Positions 29,072 through 32,276 of a DNA stretch of 32,276 nt are shown one piece after another. Position numbers and translations under genes: made by a program. This DNA is from Desulfurococcales archaeon (GTDB lineage: Archaea > Thermoproteota > Thermoprotei_A > Sulfolobales > Acidilobaceae), in NCBI GenBank assembly GCA_015521115.1, contig WAOT01000055.1, positions 1-32,276 on the forward strand, written 5' to 3'. The notes beneath the pieces are model-generated. The model was not told the origin of the DNA and did not search any database. It saw only the letters and a program-made list of their open reading frames with translations. Each line of letters opens with the position of its first letter. Position 1 is the stretch's first letter.

Positions 29072-30050
29072 GCCTCGAAGGCTTCGTTTGACTACTGCTA
29101 TAAGGGATCTCGTTAGAGACGTCTCCCTCAGCCCTTCAGACCTGGTGCTACCGGTGTTTGTCAGTGAGGCCCTGGAGAGGCCTGCTCCTATCGAGAGCCT
29201 CCCCGGGCACTACTATTACCCGCCAACGTCGAAGGAGCTAGTCGACCACATAGGCAGGGCTCTAGAGTTGGGGGTCAAGGCCTTCCTCTTATTCGGGGTT
29301 CCCAAGGTTAAGGATGAAGCGGCCTCCAGGGCCTATGCATCTGACGGCCCAGTCCAGGAGGCTATCCGGCATATAAGGAAGGAGATCGGCTGGGAGCCGG
29401 TGATCGCTGCAGACCTCTGTATCTGCGGCTATGCTAGCCATGGCCACTGTGGTGTGCCTAAGAAGTGTAGGAGAGGGGTCTGTATTGATAATGATGCTAC
29501 GCTCGAGATCTATAGGAGGATAGCTGTTAGCCAGGCCGATGCCGGTGCAGACATCATTGCACCCAGCGGGATGATGGACGGCCAGGTTAAGGCTATAAGG
29601 GAGGCCCTAGATGGTGAGGGGTTCAGTGATGTCTCCATAATGTCGTATAGTGTCAAGTATGCAAGCAGCTTCTACGGCCCGTTCCGTGACGTCATGGACA
29701 GTGCACCCCGCTGGGGTGATAGAAGGAGCTATCAGATGGATCCCGGTAACACACACGACATACTGAAGGAGGCACTCCTAGATGTTGCTGAGGGTGCAGA
29801 CATACTAATGGTCAAGCCCGCACTCCCCTACCTAGACGTCATATACAGGCTCCACACCACGATCACCACTCACCCGCTTGCAGCGTATAACGTGAGCGGG
29901 GAGTACATGATGGTCAAGCTCCTAGCTGAGGGGGGATATGGAGACTATAACAGTCTCATGCTCGAAGTGCTAACCTCGATCAAGAGGGCCGGGGCCGACA
30001 TAATAATAACATACCATGCACTAGACGCAGCCAAACTCCTAAGGGGGTGA
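29031..30050 (+). CDS. hemB: Porphobilinogen synthase (5-aminolevulinate dehydratase)
   Basis: Condenses two 5-aminolevulinate molecules to porphobilinogen. The 339-residue protein has the Schiff-base lysines in SYSVKYASSFYGPFRD (K209) and MVKPALPYLD (K262). The metal-binding loop reads DLCICGYASHGHCG (C130, C132, C140), the cysteine-rich zinc type rather than the aspartate-rich magnesium type. GTG 29031 follows GAGGGTAGGG and overlaps the end of hemA; GTG 29046 (MLPEFPVSRPRR) is also likely, and the frame is open back to 28971 with non-family sequence. hemL follows after seven bases. No missing residues were seen. Confidence 0.95.
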   Translation: MSIVFVLPEFPVSRPRRLRLTTAIRDLVRDVSLSPSDLVLPVFVSEALERPAPIESLPGHYYYPPTSKELVDHIGRALELGVKAFLLFGVPKVKDEAASRAYASDGPVQEAIRHIRKEIGWEPVIAADLCICGYASHGHCGVPKKCRRGVCIDNDATLEIYRRIAVSQADAGADIIAPSGMMDGQVKAIREALDGEGFSDVSIMSYSVKYASSFYGPFRDVMDSAPRWGDRRSYQMDPGNTHDILKEALLDVAEGADILMVKPALPYLDVIYRLHTTITTHPLAAYNVSGEYMMVKLLAEGGYGDYNSLMLEVLTSIKRAGADIIITYHALDAAKLLRG

Positions 30051-30057
30051 TACAGCC

Positions 30058-31338
30058 GTGGCGACCGTCAAGGAGGAGATCCTCGAGAGGGCCAGGAGGG
30101 TTCTGGTTGGGGGCGTTAATAGCCCTGTAAGGGCCCTTACGAGGCCAGAACCGATAATTGCCGTCTCAGGTGAAGGCCCCTACCTCTACGATGCAAAATG
30201 GGGGAAACTTGTTGACTACGTGCTAGGATATGGGCCCCTGATACTAGGCCATAAACACCCCCACGTCTTAGAGAAGATCAGGGAGGCCCTAGAGGCGGGC
30301 TGGCTATATGGGAATACGAGCCCCCTAGAGGTTGAGCTAGCGGAGAAGGTCGTTGAACACGTATACCCTGGCGGAAAGGTCAGGTTTGTAAATAGTGGGA
30401 CAGAGGCGACAATGCTTGCAATACGCCTCGCAAGAGCCTACACAGGGAGGAAGCTCATCGTAAAATTCAACGGATGCTACCACGGCGCTCACGACCACGT
30501 GCTCGTTGGAGCAGGGAGCGCTGCAAGCCATCTAGGCGTCCCTAAGAGCCCAGGGATCCCGGAGGAGGTTACGAGGCTCGTACTAGTGGTGGACTACAAC
30601 GATATTGACGGTTTGAGGGGGGTGTTCGAGGAGAGGGGTGAGGAGATCGCCGCCGTAATTGTTGAGCCAGTCGCAGGCAACTATGGTGTCATACCACCGA
30701 GGGAGGGGTTCCTAGAGGAGATCCGGAGGCTTACGAGGAAGTATGGGGCCCTCATGATAATGGACGAGGTGATAACCGGCTTCAGGCTCTCGCTCGGCGG
30801 AGCACAGGAGTTCTATGGTGTAAGGGCTGATCTGGTAACCCTAGGTAAGGTCATTGGTGGAGGCATGCCTGTGGGGGCTGTCGTCGGGCCCGGTGAGATA
30901 ATGGACAACCTCACGCCATCGGGGAAAGTGTTTAACGCTGGCACCTTCAACGGCCACCCAATAGCAATGGCTGCTGGGCTCGCGACAATCGAGGTTTTAG
31001 AGAGGGAGGGGCTCGAACCTGCTATAAGACATGCGGCTTCCATCGAGAAGATAATAGTTGAGACCCTCTCGTCAACGGGGAAGGCTTATACGGTGAACCG
31101 GGTTGGCCCAATGCTCCAGTTCTTCATAGGGGTGGAAAAGGTCGTCTCACCCTCAGATGTTGATAAGGCCGATAAGAAGCTATACACTCGAATTCACGAG
31201 GAGCTTATAAAAAGCGGGGTCTTCATAGCCCCAAGCCAGCTTGAGGCGGTCTTCACGAGCATAGTCCACACCGACACTGAGGCGGCTGAGTTCGCGGAGG
31301 CGTTCGAAAAGGCCCTTCGGGGGGCTGGGCTGTCTTGA
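30058..31338 (+). CDS. hemL: Glutamate-1-semialdehyde 2,1-aminomutase
   Basis: A PLP enzyme converting glutamate-1-semialdehyde to 5-aminolevulinate, the second step of the C5 route. The 426-residue class III aminotransferase fold opens with RVLVGGVNSPVRAL, carries VNSGTEATMLAIRLARAYTG, the PLP-contacting aspartate in MIMDEVITGFR and the Schiff-base lysine in VTLGKVIGGGMPVG (K264). The GTG start at 30058 follows GGGGGTGATACAGCC. It overlaps hemC by four bases (TTGA), so translation is coupled. Length and motifs are standard. Confidence 0.96.
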   Translation: MATVKEEILERARRVLVGGVNSPVRALTRPEPIIAVSGEGPYLYDAKWGKLVDYVLGYGPLILGHKHPHVLEKIREALEAGWLYGNTSPLEVELAEKVVEHVYPGGKVRFVNSGTEATMLAIRLARAYTGRKLIVKFNGCYHGAHDHVLVGAGSAASHLGVPKSPGIPEEVTRLVLVVDYNDIDGLRGVFEERGEEIAAVIVEPVAGNYGVIPPREGFLEEIRRLTRKYGALMIMDEVITGFRLSLGGAQEFYGVRADLVTLGKVIGGGMPVGAVVGPGEIMDNLTPSGKVFNAGTFNGHPIAMAAGLATIEVLEREGLEPAIRHAASIEKIIVETLSSTGKAYTVNRVGPMLQFFIGVEKVVSPSDVDKADKKLYTRIHEELIKSGVFIAPSQLEAVFTSIVHTDTEAAEFAEAFEKALRGAGLS

Positions 31339-32225
31339 AGATCCGTGTCGCTGCAAGGACTAGCAGGTTGAGCCTGGAGCAAGTTAGGATCGCTATGGAG
31401 TATGCGTCGAGGAAGCTTGGAGGCCTCTCATACGAGGTCATAGGCGTCAAGACGCTCGGTGATCATGTAAAGGATAAGCCGTTACACGAGATAGGTAGGA
31501 AGGGGGTCTTTGAGAAGGAGGTGAACAAGGCAGTCCTCGATGGGCTCGCAGACGTCGCCATTCACAGCCTCAAAGACTTACCCTCAAGGCTCCCCAACGA
31601 GCTGGAAATAGTGATGGTACCCCCGAGAGGGCCTAGGAGCGACTCTCTGGTGCCTAGGCGTGGGCTGAGAGTCCTACCACTAGAAGATCTCCCGCCGGGA
31701 ACAGTGGTGGCTGCAGGCTCCCCCAGGAGGAAGGGTGCAGTACTTCATACCAACAGCCGTGTGGAGACTACGTGGATAAGGGGGAATGTTGATACACGGT
31801 TGAGGAGGCTTGATGAAGGGAGGGCGGACTACCTCGTCGCCGCTGAAGCTGGCCTGGCAAGGCTGGGTATTGAGAGGCCTAGGCTAGTCTTAGATCCCGA
31901 GCGTTTCGTCCCCACGCCCGGGCAAGGCCTGATCGCTGTGGTGGCGTTGAGGGAGACGAGTATAGCCCGACTCCTCCGGGAGGCAACACATCCTGAGACG
32001 ACACGTGAGGCTGAGGCTGAGATAGCATTCCTCCAAACCCTACGTGGAGGGTGCGGTGTGCCTGTCGGTGCTACGGCCTTTGCAGAGAAGAGGGTCTTCA
32101 TAGCCGCAGACTACAGCCTCACAAGGCCTAAGCCTCTCCTCATACATGAGGCGGGAGGGGATCTCGTCGAGATGGCTGAGAGAGCGGCATCCACAATAGC
32201 AGGGTCACCGGGGAGGGAGTGGTGA
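31335..32225 (+). CDS. hemC: Hydroxymethylbilane synthase (porphobilinogen deaminase)
   Basis: Polymerises four porphobilinogens into hydroxymethylbilane. The 296-residue protein begins KIRVAARTSRLSLEQ and contains the substrate-site segments EIGRKGVFEKEVNKA and AIHSLKDLP, the arginine-rich GSPRRKG and IRGNVDTRL, and the cofactor-attachment cysteine in LRGGCGVPVGA (C240), to which dipyrromethane is bound. The TTG start overlaps the hemL stop, and the stop overlaps the next gene start (GTGA). Length is normal. Confidence 0.96.
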   Translation: MKIRVAARTSRLSLEQVRIAMEYASRKLGGLSYEVIGVKTLGDHVKDKPLHEIGRKGVFEKEVNKAVLDGLADVAIHSLKDLPSRLPNELEIVMVPPRGPRSDSLVPRRGLRVLPLEDLPPGTVVAAGSPRRKGAVLHTNSRVETTWIRGNVDTRLRRLDEGRADYLVAAEAGLARLGIERPRLVLDPERFVPTPGQGLIAVVALRETSIARLLREATHPETTREAEAEIAFLQTLRGGCGVPVGATAFAEKRVFIAADYSLTRPKPLLIHEAGGDLVEMAERAASTIAGSPGREW

Positions 32226-32276
32226 GGGGGAGGGTATACATCATCGGGGCAGGGCCTGGGGCCCCCGACCTAATAA
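32222..32276 (+). CDS. cobA: Uroporphyrinogen-III C-methyltransferase, 5' end only
   Basis: Only the first 18 codons lie in the window, from GTG 32222, which overlaps the hemC stop by four bases. They read MRGRVYIIGAGPGAPDLI, the typical start of SAM-dependent uroporphyrinogen-III methyltransferases (VxxVGAGPGDPDLIT). The product would make precorrin-2 from uroporphyrinogen III, feeding the precorrin-2 dehydrogenase encoded at 26456. Related precorrin methyltransferases share this start, so the exact name is inferred from position in the operon. The gene continues past the window end. Confidence 0.75.
   Translation, partial: MRGRVYIIGAGPGAPDLI

Overview
The window looks like chromosome of a hyperthermophilic crenarchaeon (Thermoproteota), most probably a member of the Desulfurococcales. 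Archaeal markers are SecY followed by archaeal-type adenylate kinase, a DUF106/EMC3-like membrane protein, ribosomal proteins L34e and L14e, an archaeal cytidylate kinase, Dph6, and the siroheme-dependent (Ahb) heme route. DNA is GC-rich, arginine is mostly AGG, and GTG and TTG starts are common. TATA-like boxes often lie about 30-40 bases before the starts. The acylpeptide hydrolase has its catalytic triad at the same numbers (S445/D524/H556) that I recall for the Aeropyrum pernix enzyme, so a relative of that genus is plausible but not proven.

Layout. Positions 31-2310 hold a sequon-rich extracellular protein (minus strand), a zinc-ribbon protein, an unknown small protein and Dph6. Positions 2307-4058 encode an acylpeptide hydrolase. 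Positions 4182-6660 form a possible metal module: a Met/His-rich mini membrane protein, a NikR-like ribbon-helix-helix regulator and a divergent P1B-type ATPase with an unusual Cys-Pro-Ser motif. Class II fumarase and a Kef-like antiporter follow (6712-9272). An AT-rich remnant and tRNA-Leu(CAG) occupy about 9300-9748.

Positions 9911-13614 carry the conserved secY-adkA-DUF106-rpl34e-cmk-rpl14e cluster. A five-gene MoxR/DUF58/DUF4129/DUF4350 membrane cassette follows it (13686-18208). Positions 18205-21427 hold small membrane proteins, a coiled-coil winged-helix regulator, a two-gene LysO-type exporter, an unknown protein and a tandem winged-helix regulator. Positions 21469-22978 hold a sulfite-oxidase-fold molybdopterin protein with an unassigned N-terminal domain, convergent with a CPYC thioredoxin-fold protein.

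From about 23150 to the end the window is a tetrapyrrole locus. The first operon is ahbD - fused ahbA/ahbB - ahbC - precorrin-2 dehydrogenase. Next is a minus-strand CbiX-like candidate chelatase, and then the hemA-hemB-hemL-hemC-(cobA) operon, cut by the window edge. Together these would convert glutamyl-tRNA to 5-aminolevulinate, then hydroxymethylbilane, and (with uroporphyrinogen-III synthase, not in the window) precorrin-2, sirohydrochlorin, siroheme, didecarboxysiroheme, Fe-coproporphyrin III and heme b. The strongest leads are the fused siroheme decarboxylase, the candidate chelatase and the near-perfect 18-bp inverted repeat between it and hemA, the CPS-motif ATPase with its NikR-like regulator, and the molybdoenzyme of novel architecture.
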